Source of the DNA: an uncultured Eubacteriales bacterium | GTDB lineage: Bacteria; Bacillota; Clostridia; Oscillospirales; Oscillospiraceae | Direction: 5' to 3' | Assembly: GCA_900555735.1 (NCBI GenBank) | Contig: USMI01000015.1 | Span: forward strand, 1 to 23,676 | DNA: 23,676 nt | Part shown: positions 13,625-22,600 of the stretch, piece after piece | How positions within the stretch are numbered: the first letter of the stretch is position 1 | Layout of the letters: each line of letters begins with the position of its first letter | The notes under the pieces: generated by a model | The model's database searches: none | Told to the model about the DNA's origin: nothing | The model's input: only the letters and a program-made list of their open reading frames with translations | Made by a program: the position numbers and the translations under genes

Positions 13625-15133
13625 TTACTCCTTATTCAATGTGGCCAGAAAACGGCCCAGCGCCGTTCTTCCCGCCGGGATACAGGGATACACACCGGCG
13701 CACTCCAGCACGCGGTAAAACACCTGTCCCACCTCATGGCGCAGAATGACGTCTGCGGTGGCGGCGTTCCATTCCGGATGACGGGACAGCACCTCCGCAG
13801 CCCACGGGGCATGGGGCGCCAGCGCTGGGTCCTCCGCCGGAGAGCGGCCTGCCAGCAGCGTCTCCTTCAACGCCTGCAGCTCACCCTTCAGCCGCCCCGG
13901 CAGCACCGCCAGACCCATCACCTCGATAAGACCGATGTTTTCCTTTTTGATATGGTGCAGCTCCGGATGGGGGTGATACAGCCCCATGGGATACTCCGGC
14001 GTGGTGAGATTGCTGCGCAGCACCAGATCCAGCTCATACTGCCCCTGCCGCAGTCGGGCAATAGGGGTAATGGTATGGTGAGGCACACCATTCGTCTCCG
14101 CCAGCAGCATAGCCTGCGGGTCGGAGTAGCGCCTCCACGCCGTCAGGATCTTCTCCGCCAGACGGCAAACCGTCTCGGCTTCCTGTCCCCGCAGGCGCAG
14201 CACCGTCATGGGATAGCGCAGTACAGCGCAATGCACGTCGTCAAAGCCATTCACAGTGAAGGTCTGCTCCTCCGCAGCCCGCTCCATGGGGAAGGTATAA
14301 CATCCCCCCTGAAAATGCTCATGACTGAGAATGCTGCCTCCCACGATGGGCAGATCAGCGTTGGAGCCGATAAAATAATGCGGAAACTGCTCCACAAAGG
14401 CGAACAGCTTACGGAACACCGCCCCGTCGATGACCATGGGCACATGGTGGCGGTTCATCACGATGCAGTGCTGGTCATAGTACACATAGGGGGAATATTG
14501 CAGTTCCCACGGCTCACCCGCCAGCGTCAGAGGGATGATCCGCAGGTTCTGCCGCGCGGGATGTCCCGCGTGGCCACGGTACCCCTCGTTCTCCACACAC
14601 AGCTGGCAGGCGGGATAGCCGGTTGCCTTCCGTGCGCCGGCGGCGGCAATATCGCGGGGATCCTTCTCCGGCTTGGATAGGTTGATGGACACCTCCAGCG
14701 CTCCGCAAGGGGTATCCGCCTGCCAGCGGACATCGCGGGCGATGCGGTCCCGGCGGATATAGTGGCAATCCTGACTGAGCCGGTAGAGGTAGTCGGTGGC
14801 GGCGCGGGGCTCCTGCTCATACAGCCGGCGAAAGCGACCGATCACCTGAGAGGGCGGCGGAGTCAGCCGTCCCATCAGGCGGGTATCCAGCAGATCCCGC
14901 TGGGCCACGGTGTCGCCGCACAGCCCCTGCTGTACACCGAAACAGCACAGCAGCTCCAGACAATCAGGGAATGGCAAACGCCGGGACTGGGGTACATATT
15001 GCTCCAACCCCAGATCGCCCAGCAGCAGGTTGCGGGCATAGATCCGGTCGTCGTCACACAACAGCTCACGCTGCTGTGCATAGTCCAGCAGCGAGTCCAG
15101 CGCCGCCCAGACCTGTTCCAGAGGGATGTCCAT
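13625..15133 (-). CDS. galT: Galactose-1-phosphate uridylyltransferase, type 2 family
   Basis: The 502-residue product belongs to the longer Gram-positive GalT family. Visible features are DDRIYARNLLLGDLGL near residue 28, NLSKPEKDPRDIAAA (151-165), YPACQLCVENEGY (173-185) and GGSILSHEHFQGG (265-277), the segment with the histidines of the active site. It exchanges UMP between UDP-glucose and galactose-1-phosphate. The frame stays open to 15232, but ATG 15133 is preferred because GGGAGG (15144-15149) lies about 10 nt upstream and the upstream gene stops at 15139. It sits between the DUF4867-like gene and galK with almost no spacing. No galE is visible in this window, so the epimerase must be encoded elsewhere. 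Confidence 0.92.
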   Translation of the reverse strand: MDIPLEQVWAALDSLLDYAQQRELLCDDDRIYARNLLLGDLGLEQYVPQSRRLPFPDCLELLCCFGVQQGLCGDTVAQRDLLDTRLMGRLTPPPSQVIGRFRRLYEQEPRAATDYLYRLSQDCHYIRRDRIARDVRWQADTPCGALEVSINLSKPEKDPRDIAAAGARKATGYPACQLCVENEGYRGHAGHPARQNLRIIPLTLAGEPWELQYSPYVYYDQHCIVMNRHHVPMVIDGAVFRKLFAFVEQFPHYFIGSNADLPIVGGSILSHEHFQGGCYTFPMERAAEEQTFTVNGFDDVHCAVLRYPMTVLRLRGQEAETVCRLAEKILTAWRRYSDPQAMLLAETNGVPHHTITPIARLRQGQYELDLVLRSNLTTPEYPMGLYHPHPELHHIKKENIGLIEVMGLAVLPGRLKGELQALKETLLAGRSPAEDPALAPHAPWAAEVLSRHPEWNAATADVILRHEVGQVFYRVLECAGVYPCIPAGRTALGRFLATLNKE

Positions 15134-15138
15134 GGCGG

Positions 15139-15759
15139 TCACGCCTCCCACTCGGCGGCGGTGCGGTTCTCCCCCACCAGCCCCAGCCATGTACCCTGAG
15201 GCAGTCCCGCCGCCGGATGGCCGATGAGCCATTTGCTCTTAGCGGTCAGCAGCGGATCGGTCGGGACACCCTCCAGCGCCGTATTGGTTCCCCGGGGCAG
15301 CACGATGGCGCACCGGAAAGGGCGGCCTGCCACGCCGCAAGGGGCATAATGCAGAGTGGTGGCGTACATCTCATACATGGTGCCCGCCGGAACGAAGAAC
15401 AGCTCCGCCCGGCCGGTGTCATAGGTCTGCCGGTCGGTGATATCCTGCCGGCAGCCCAGAAACAGCAGCTGATCCTCGGCGGCGATGTTAATCTCGGAGC
15501 ACTTGTGGTACTCCATGGCGTCCATCCGGCTGTTGACGCCATAGCACACGCCCACCTGCACCGGCATCTGGCCGAACACCTCGTTCTGCAGGCAGGCGGC
15601 GATGTCCAGCGCCTCCAGCTGTGGCTGGGAGGCCAGATATGTCACGCCGGCGGGGTCGTCGTACTGCCGCAGCAGGCCGCAGAGCTCCGCAGTGTCCATA
15701 CCGGTCAGCACCCGGCCATAACGGCCAAAGGCCGCGTCAAAAATACTTTTTCCGTTCAT
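15139..15759 (-). CDS. DUF4867-like, cupin-type protein of unknown function
   Basis: This 206-residue protein resembles, from memory, the DUF4867 family, whose members are about this long; that assignment is not verified. MEYHKCSEINIAAEDQLLFLG (82-102) looks like a cupin metal-site strand with H85 and E89. FFVPAGTMYEMYATTLHYAP (121-140) looks like the second cupin motif, with H137 as a possible ligand. No signal peptide is present, so it is cytoplasmic. A metal-dependent sugar isomerase or epimerase, or a binding protein, would be reasonable, but this is inference from fold impression only. ATG 15759 follows GGAGGAGT at about 4 nt; the frame is open upstream to 15834. It lies 13 nt after the glycyl radical enzyme gene and 5 nt before galT. 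Confidence 0.62.
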   Translation of the reverse strand: MNGKSIFDAAFGRYGRVLTGMDTAELCGLLRQYDDPAGVTYLASQPQLEALDIAACLQNEVFGQMPVQVGVCYGVNSRMDAMEYHKCSEINIAAEDQLLFLGCRQDITDRQTYDTGRAELFFVPAGTMYEMYATTLHYAPCGVAGRPFRCAIVLPRGTNTALEGVPTDPLLTAKSKWLIGHPAAGLPQGTWLGLVGENRTAAEWEA

Positions 15760-15772
15760 AGGACTCCTCCTG

Positions 15773-17830
15773 TTATATCTGCAATTCCATTCGCTGAATG
15801 ATATGATCCTGATAGGCACGGTCCAGCTCCACAAAGTAGCCGCTCCACCCCCACACCCGGACGATCAGATTCCGGTATTGCTCCGGATGGCGCTGGGCAT
15901 CCAGCAAGGTATCACGGTTCACGGCGTTCAGCTGCAGCTGGTGTCCTCCCATCTCCATGAAGGAGCGCACCAGCAGCGCCACCTTCTCCACGCTCTCCTC
16001 CGTACGGAAGAGGGTATCGTGCAGCTCCAACGTCAGAGGACCGCCGTTGATGACCCGGCGCAGGTGAGGCTTGGCAAAGGATTTCAGCAGCGACACCGGT
16101 CCCCGGCAGCGGGCAAACAGGCTTGGGGAATAGTTGCAGGGTAGCGCCTCCTCCGCCTGACGGCCATCCGCCGTGGCACCCAGCCCAGCGCCGTGCCACA
16201 GGTAGTACATGGCCGATCCGGTGCCCGCCCGGTACACGCCGCCGCGGTCGTTGCGGCGGCCCTGCACCGCGTCGGCAAAGGTGTCCAGCAGCCACACGGC
16301 CAGACCGTCCGCCGTATCGTCGTCATTGCCCATTTTGGGCATCTCAAACCGCAGACGGTTGCGCAAAGGCTCATCCTTCCGGAAGTTGTCCTCCAACGCC
16401 CGCAGCAGTCGCTCCGCCGCTCCCGGCTCCCCATGATCGTACACCAGACACTTCACCGCCGCCAGACTGTCCGCCGCCGTGGCAAGGCCGGTGCCGTGGA
16501 AACCGTAGTTATTGTACACTGCGCCCTGAGAGATATCGTGTCCCACATGGCCGCCGTTGTCCATCATCAGCGACAAAAACGGTGCCGGAAACAGATATGT
16601 GTTCCGCGTCATCCGGCACAGCTCCTCCACTTGCGCATTGATGTTCTTTGCCACATAGCAGCACAGGGTGGAGAAATCGGGGCTGTCCATCAGGTTCCGG
16701 CGGATCGCATCGTTGGCCGCGCGGGCAAAGGACAGAGCGGCGATGTTGGGAATATCCATAGCCTTGCCGGGGATGATGAACTCCCAACAGGCCGCCACCG
16801 CATAGTTATAGGCGTCCTCCGGCGCATAGCCCAGATCCAGCAGGCCGGGTATCACCACGTCATCGTTGGCATACTGCGGGAAGCCCAGCCCCTGTTTCGT
16901 CAGCCGGGTACCCAGCACATACACCGACTGGGGTGTGTCGCGGTGCACCCTCAGGTTGATCTTGGGGTCGATAAGCCGCAGCTCCAGACTGGCCCGCAGG
17001 CACAGCTCCGACAGCTGGTTATAGCTGTCCGTCCCATCCATGTTCCGGCCGCCCAGCACCAGACTCTGGCCGTTGTCCCCCTGCTGCATTCCGGGGTACA
17101 GGTCGCTGTCCCGGTTAAAGGTCAGGAAGAACTCCTCCAGCTGCTCCAGCAGCTGCTCCTCCGTCATAGTGTCCCGGTCATGCAGGAAGTAGGGGTACAG
17201 GTACTGATCCAGCCGCCCCAGCGTGTTGTGATAGTTGCCGCCGAGCCACATGGTAAAATGTAGGATGCGGAACATCTGCAGCGCCTCCAGAAACGTGCGA
17301 GGGGCGTATCGGGGCACCCGTGCCAGCGTCCGGGCCACCACGGTGTTGCCCTGCCGCTCCGCCAGCTGACGGTAACGCTCCGCCAGCTCCTCCACGCATT
17401 GCAGGATCCGCAGCTGGCCGGTAATATAGTCCGCCGCCTCCGGATGCTCCTGCCGCTGCCGCCGCAGCTGTGCCATGCGCTCCGCCAGTCCGCAGTCCAG
17501 CAGCAGTCGGTAGTCCACATTGATGTTGCTCACATCGCCCCGCTCGTGGATCCAGTGGCTCCGGCGCAGGGCCTCCAGCTCCTCCGCCGTGAACAGCTCC
17601 GGCACGTTGGGCAGCGTGCGAACAAATGCGATTCGCTCCTCCGGAAAGAGGTGAGGCTCCTCCTGCCGCAGCATAAAGCAAAGACGTTCCACCGCCCGCT
17701 CCGTATCCAGCAGCTTCCGTTGGGCAAAGTCTGCCGCCAGACAATCCTCTGCCAGCGGCGGGCGCCGTACTGCGTGGTGGGCTTTATCGACGATGAAGAA
17801 TCGGCGCAGTCTCTCGATGCGGTCTGTCAT
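15773..17830 (-). CDS. Glycyl radical enzyme (pyruvate formate-lyase-like), unknown substrate
   Basis: At 685 residues this is shorter than typical glycyl radical enzymes (about 760-850). The glycyl-radical loop RVWGWSGYFVELDRAYQD (658-675) carries the radical Gly661, and NNYGFHGTGLATAADSLAAV (440-459) is typical of the barrel. The thiyl radical Cys is C348 in YAVAACWEFIIPGK, with E350 two residues on. PFL has adjacent cysteines instead, and characterised eliminating enzymes usually read GCVE. The Cys-x-Glu pattern points to a dehydratase, lyase or decarboxylase rather than a pyruvate formate-lyase, but the substrate is unknown. The gene overlaps the activating-enzyme gene by 4 nt (ATGA). Position before galT/galK suggests a sugar-derived substrate. 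It would be strictly anaerobic and cytoplasmic. Confidence 0.9.
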   Translation of the reverse strand: MTDRIERLRRFFIVDKAHHAVRRPPLAEDCLAADFAQRKLLDTERAVERLCFMLRQEEPHLFPEERIAFVRTLPNVPELFTAEELEALRRSHWIHERGDVSNINVDYRLLLDCGLAERMAQLRRQRQEHPEAADYITGQLRILQCVEELAERYRQLAERQGNTVVARTLARVPRYAPRTFLEALQMFRILHFTMWLGGNYHNTLGRLDQYLYPYFLHDRDTMTEEQLLEQLEEFFLTFNRDSDLYPGMQQGDNGQSLVLGGRNMDGTDSYNQLSELCLRASLELRLIDPKINLRVHRDTPQSVYVLGTRLTKQGLGFPQYANDDVVIPGLLDLGYAPEDAYNYAVAACWEFIIPGKAMDIPNIAALSFARAANDAIRRNLMDSPDFSTLCCYVAKNINAQVEELCRMTRNTYLFPAPFLSLMMDNGGHVGHDISQGAVYNNYGFHGTGLATAADSLAAVKCLVYDHGEPGAAERLLRALEDNFRKDEPLRNRLRFEMPKMGNDDDTADGLAVWLLDTFADAVQGRRNDRGGVYRAGTGSAMYYLWHGAGLGATADGRQAEEALPCNYSPSLFARCRGPVSLLKSFAKPHLRRVINGGPLTLELHDTLFRTEESVEKVALLVRSFMEMGGHQLQLNAVNRDTLLDAQRHPEQYRNLIVRVWGWSGYFVELDRAYQDHIIQRMELQI

Positions 17831-18669
17831 AATACCTTGCTCCTTATTCCATATTCCATAAAGATCTCTGCCGCCGCGCGGACGGGACGCTCCACGTCAA
17901 AGCCGGGGCGGTATTCCCGTCCCAGCATGGCGTACTTGGCGCCCGCCGTTTTATGATAGGGCAGCAGCTCTACCTTCTCCAGCTTCTTCGCGCCGGCGAT
18001 CCACCGGGCCGTTTGCCGCAGATTCTGCTCTGTGTCGTTGACGCCGGGGATCAGCGGCACACGAATGGTGAATGGCGTGTTCCCCCGGCACAGCCGCCGC
18101 GCGTTTTCCAGTATAGGGCCGTTGTCCACGCCGGTATAAGCCCGGTGTGCTTCGCTGTCCATCAGCTTCAGATCCATGATGATGTAGTCCAGCCGCTCCG
18201 TCACCCTGTCAAACAGATCCTTCTGGGCATAGCCGGAGGTCTCAATACAGGTGTGCATCTCCGGAATCTGCTCCAGCACCTCCAGCAGGAATTCCCCCTG
18301 CATCAGCGGCTCGCCGCCGGAAAAAGTAACGCCTCCGCCGCAGGCGGCATAGTAGGCACTGTCCCGCCGCAGGCGCTCCGCCAGCTCCTCCGCCGTGACC
18401 GTCTCTCCCGCAATATGCCGCAGGCGCAGCGGACACACCGGCACACATTCACCGCAGGCCACGCAGCTCTCGTGACGGCACACCGCCCTGCACCGGCCGC
18501 AGTGGGTACAGGAAGCCCCTACCATCAGCTGCGGATGAGGCGACAGTCCCTCCGGATTATGGCACCATCGGCACCGCAGGGGACAGCCCTTCAAAAACAC
18601 CGTCTGCCGTATGCCCGGTCCGTCAAACACAGCCAACTGTTTCAGGTCGAATATTACGCCAGCAGCCAT
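17827..18669 (-). CDS. Glycyl-radical enzyme activating protein (radical SAM)
   Basis: The 280-residue protein has the radical SAM cluster motif CPLRCRWCHNPEG (C29, C33, C36). It is followed by two ferredoxin-like four-cysteine sets (CTHCGRCRAVC at 54-64; CVACGECVPVC at 69-79), a GGE motif in TFSGGEP (115-121), and YIIMDLKLMD downstream. FDGPGIRQTVFLKGCPL is the standard N-terminus of activases. It uses SAM to install the glycyl radical on its partner. The extra-cluster type is found in activases of non-PFL glycyl radical enzymes. ATG 18669 is chosen because GGGGAGG (18679-18685) lies 9 nt upstream; the frame is open to 18957 but overruns the promoter. Its stop overlaps the start of the radical enzyme gene, implying translational coupling. 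First gene of the operon. Confidence 0.92.
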   Translation of the reverse strand: MAAGVIFDLKQLAVFDGPGIRQTVFLKGCPLRCRWCHNPEGLSPHPQLMVGASCTHCGRCRAVCRHESCVACGECVPVCPLRLRHIAGETVTAEELAERLRRDSAYYAACGGGVTFSGGEPLMQGEFLLEVLEQIPEMHTCIETSGYAQKDLFDRVTERLDYIIMDLKLMDSEAHRAYTGVDNGPILENARRLCRGNTPFTIRVPLIPGVNDTEQNLRQTARWIAGAKKLEKVELLPYHKTAGAKYAMLGREYRPGFDVERPVRAAAEIFMEYGIRSKVL

Positions 18670-18729
18670 TTTTCCACGCCTCCCCTCCGCCGGACCCTCT
18701 CTGCTTCCGACGCATTTTTCACTATTGAC

Positions 18730-18758
18730 AGTGTACGTGACAGAAGCTATTTTGTCAA
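18730..18758 (-). promoter_or_regulatory. Sigma-A promoter for the radical enzyme/gal operon
   Basis: On the minus strand TTGACA (18758-18753) is followed after 17 nt by TACACT (18735-18730), the same -10 hexamer as the RpiR promoter. Start of transcription would lie about 50-55 nt before the activase ATG. TTGTCAA occurs twice on the plus strand (18752-18758 and 18777-18783), and TTGACA/TGTCAA mirror each other at 18725-18730 and 18753-18758. These could be operator elements. Confidence 0.68.
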
Positions 18759-18904
18759 TTCTTTTATCAAAATGTGTTGTCAAAATCAAGAACCCACTGC
18801 CGTGGCTGTTCTTGTATTTCATCCACCCATGTGATACTATGGAGCCAAGCAGGATGGCAAAGCGGAAGGCTGTCCTGCATAGAGAACGGGGAGGTGTGCT
18901 TGAA

Positions 18905-19573
18905 ATGGCAAAGACAAAAATCGAGCTTTTTGAAGATGCGCTTACCGCAGATGGCATGGCCGGCGACAGCCTTCCGGAATATGAGAGGCTGCTGAAAAGA
19001 GCCGGGAATGACTGGAGCCGGATCCAACATTGCTTCCTGACGGCATACCGCTTCCCTGTTGAACGGCTGGAGGAAGCCGTTCAGCTTATGGAATTCGGAA
19101 TTAGCAAATACGGGAGTAAGCCGGGGTACACCATACCTGCTTATGAAATGCTGGGAACGATTTATGAAAGAGCAGGCTGTTACCAAAAGGCCTACGATAC
19201 ATACATCTCGATATTTCCCGATATCAGAGGCTTCAAGGGCAACTACCCCTGGTGTCTGCTTAATATGAAAATGCATGTGGACAGGTTCACATATTCCGAA
19301 AAGCTGGAAGAATACCTTGCTCTCTGCTTGGCAGAGGACGCCTTCTCCAAAGCCTTTTTGAAGAACCGGTTCCTATTGGCGCTGGCAGATTACATTATCG
19401 CCGGCCATGACGGCAATATGGAACGCAGAGGTAACGCATACGACGCTATATGCGAAATGACAGGGCCGGAGTTCAAGGGGCCGTTGTATGGTCTCTTGAA
19501 ACGGCACAGATATCAGGAAGAACTCAAGATCACAGACGAATGTCGGGCATTTTTGGATCGCATAGAAAGATAA
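18905..19573 (+). CDS. Hypothetical cytoplasmic protein, helical, TPR-like segment
   Basis: I do not recognise this 222-residue protein. It is mostly charged and predicted helical. AYEMLGTIYERAGCYQKAYDTYISIF (about 83-108) resembles a tetratricopeptide-type helix pair, and LEEAVQLMEFGISKYG just before it may be another. There is no signal peptide or membrane segment and no catalytic motif I can name. ATG 18905 is chosen because GGGGAGG (18888-18894) precedes it by 10 nt; GTG 18896 is too close. Its codon choice is less GC-rich than the flanking operons (for example GAATTCGGAATTAGC), so it could be a later acquisition. It stands alone, divergent from the radical-enzyme operon and convergent with polC. 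A weak GATACT at 18833-18838 may be its -10 box. Confidence 0.7.
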   Translation: MAKTKIELFEDALTADGMAGDSLPEYERLLKRAGNDWSRIQHCFLTAYRFPVERLEEAVQLMEFGISKYGSKPGYTIPAYEMLGTIYERAGCYQKAYDTYISIFPDIRGFKGNYPWCLLNMKMHVDRFTYSEKLEEYLALCLAEDAFSKAFLKNRFLLALADYIIAGHDGNMERRGNAYDAICEMTGPEFKGPLYGLLKRHRYQEELKITDECRAFLDRIER

Positions 19574-19596
19574 CGCTCCATATGTGCGCTTTGCAA

Positions 19597-19640
19597 GCCA
19601 AAAGGCGTGACCGTGAAGGTCACGCCTTTTGGCTGTTTTA
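19597..19640. terminator. Strong intrinsic terminator between the orphan gene and polC
   Basis: GCCAAAAGGCGTGACC (19597-19612) pairs perfectly with GGTCACGCCTTTTGGC (19618-19633) around GTGAA, followed by TGTTTTA. It lies between convergent genes and mainly ends the plus-strand gene. Confidence 0.9.
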
Positions 19641-19665
19641 CCGCCTATGGACGGTCATTTTGTTC

Positions 19666-22600
19666 TCAGAAGAAGCTTACCTGACTGGTCTCCGCCATAC
19701 CGGCGAAGGCACCCAGCGCCTTCAGCTGCTCGATATGGGTCTTACTGAGCTTGTTGCAGGTGGTGGAGAACTCCTCGATGGAGATGAAGTCCTTGCCCTT
19801 GCGCTGCTCCACCGTGGCCAGCGCCGCCGCCTCGCCCAGGCCGTGCACCGACACAAAGGGCGGCAGCAGGCCGTTCTCCGTGATGAGGAAGTGGGTGGCG
19901 TCGGATTTATAGATGTCGATGGTGTCAAAGTGGAAGCCCCGGAGATAGAACTCATAGCACACCTCCAGCGTCACCATCAGATCCTGCTCCACGTTGGTGG
20001 CATCCTTGTTGTTTTCGATCTCCTTGATCTTCCGCTTCACAGCGTCCAGTCCGGCGCAGCAATACTCCGCGTCGAAGGCCTTGGCCCGGATGGAGAAGAA
20101 GGTGGCGTAGAAGGCCAGCGGCTTATGCACCTTGAACCACGCGATACGGAAGGCCATGGTCACATAGGCCACGGCGTGGGCCTTGGGGAACAGATAGCCG
20201 ATCTTGGCCAGCGAGTCGATATACCAGTCGGGCACGTTGTGCTCCCGCATGGCCGCCTCCCAGCCGTCCTCAAAGCCCTTTTTCTTCACCTTGCCCTTAC
20301 GGACGGCCTCCATGATCTTGAAGCTCATCTTGGGGTCAAGGCCCATGGAGATCAGATACAGCATGATATCGTCACGGCAGCCCACCGTTTCCAGAACAGT
20401 GGCCGTGCCGCTGACGATCAACTCGCGGGCGTTGCCCAGCCACACGTCGGTACCATGGGAGAAACCGGACAGACGCACCAGCGTGTTGAAGTTGGTGGGC
20501 TGGGTATCCACCAGCATCTGGCGGGTAAAGCGGGTGTTGAACTCCGGGATGGCCACAGCGCCGGTGGGGCCGAGGATCTCGTCGTTCTCATACCCCAGCA
20601 CCTTGGAGGAGATGAAGATGGACATGGTGTCCGGATCGTCCAGCGGGATCTCTCTGGCGTTGACGCCGGTGAGATCCTCCATGTACTTTATCATGGTGGG
20701 GTCATCGTGCCCCAGCATGTCCAACTTCAGGAGGTTATCCTCCATACAGTGGTATTCAAAGTGGGTGGTGATGGTGTCGCTGCCCGCATCGTCGGCGGGA
20801 TGCTGCACGGCGGTAAAGTCCTCCACATCCATGTCGTCGGGTACCACCACCAGACCGCCGGGGTGCTGGCCCGTGGTGCGGCGCACGCCTACGCAGCCCT
20901 GTGTCAGGCGGTTCATCTCCGCGTTGGAGACGTTCTCCCCCTTTTCCTCCAGATACTTCTTCACCATGCCGAAGGCGGTCTTTTCCGCCAGTGTACCGAT
21001 GGTGCCAGCCCGGAACACCTGCGTGTCGCCGAACATCTCGATGGCGTGGCGGTGAGCGCGGGACTGGTACTCTCCGGAGAAATTCAGGTCGATATCCGGC
21101 ACCTTGCCGCCGCCGTAGCCCAGAAAGGTCTCGAAGGGGATGTCAAAGCCGTCCTTTTTCAGCTTTGCGCCGCATTGGGGGCACATTTTGTCGGGCATAT
21201 CCGCGCCGCAGCCGTATTGGGGATCGGTCTGGAACTCCACATACTGGCACTCTGGACAGTAGTAGTGGGGCGGCAGGGAGTTCACCTCGGTAATGCCGGA
21301 CATATAGGCCACCAGCGATGAGCCAACGGAGCCACGGGAGCCCACCAGATAGCCGTTTTCAAGGCTCCGCTCCACCAGCTTCTGGGCGGACATGTACACC
21401 ACGTCGTACTTGCCCAGAATACTACCCAGCTCCACGTTCAGGCGATCCACGATCAGCTGCGGCGGGTTTTCGCCGTACATGGCGTGGCACTTGGCCCATA
21501 CGCGGTCATTCAGCTCCTGCTCGGAGTTCTCCAGCCGGGGCGGGAACAGCTGTCCCGGCGGCAGCAGCTCGATCTCCTCGATGAGATCGGCGATCTTCCG
21601 GGGATTGTCGATGACTACCTCATGGGCCTTTTCCTCGCCCAGATAGGAGAACTCCTCCAGCATCTCGTCGGTGGTCTTGAAATAGATGGGCAGCGGCGCG
21701 TCGGCGTCGGCAAACTTCTTGCTGGCCAGCAGGATATGACGGTAGATCTCGTCCTCCGGCTCCTGAAAATGCACGTCACCGGTGGCGCACACGGGCTTGC
21801 CCAGCTCCTCGCCCAGCCTGACGATGGTACGGTTGAAATCCCGCAGCTCCTCCTCCGACTGCACGTCGCCGTTGCGCAGCATGAACATGTTGTTGCAGAT
21901 GGGCTGGATCTCCAGATAGTCATAGAAGCTGGCGATCCGCTTCAGCTCGGCCCACTCCCGGTGCTCCGACACCGCCCGGAACAGCTCGCCCGCCTCGCAG
22001 GCGGAGCCGATGATAAGCCCCTCCCGGTGGGCCACCAGCTCCGTCTTGGGGATGGTGGGTACCCGGTGGAAATACTTCAGGTTGGAGGCACTGATGAGCT
22101 GGTACAGGTGCTTCAGGCCCAGCTTATTCTTGGCCAGAATGATGATGTGCTTGGGGAAGCGGTTTGACTTGGCGCTTTGGGGCCGCAGCTTCGCCATTTC
22201 GCCGTTGATCTGCTGGATATGGTCGATGTGCAGCTCATTGCGCATCCTCTCGAAGAAGGGGATCAGCATATAGCCCACCATCCCAGCATCGTCCGACGCC
22301 CGGTGGTGGTTGAAGGCGGGCAGATCAAGGTGCTCCGCCACGATGTCCAGCTTGTACTTATGCAGCTCCGGCAGCAGGTTCTGGGCCAGGATCAGCGTGT
22401 CGATGTAGGTAGGCTCGAATGGCAGGCCCACCTTTTTGCACCCGGCCCGGATGAAGCTGATGTCGAAGGGCGCGTTGTGGGCAGCCAAGGGTCGGCCATC
22501 CACAAACTTCAAAAATGCCGTCAGCGCCTCCTTCAGCGAGGGCGCGTCCGCCAGCATGGCGTCGGTAATACCGGTCAGGCCGATGATCTCCGGTGTCAAG

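Noticed and set aside
12329..14680. 783-codon plus-strand open frame
   Set aside because: It runs antisense to galK and galT, crosses a terminator, and is Arg/His/Gln-rich without any domain.
17827..18957. Longer 376-codon version of the activase
   Set aside because: The extra 96 codons overrun the consensus promoter and have no family similarity; ATG 18669 has a good ribosome site.
19450..21321. 623-codon plus-strand open frame
   Set aside because: Crosses a terminator and lies opposite conserved polC sequence.
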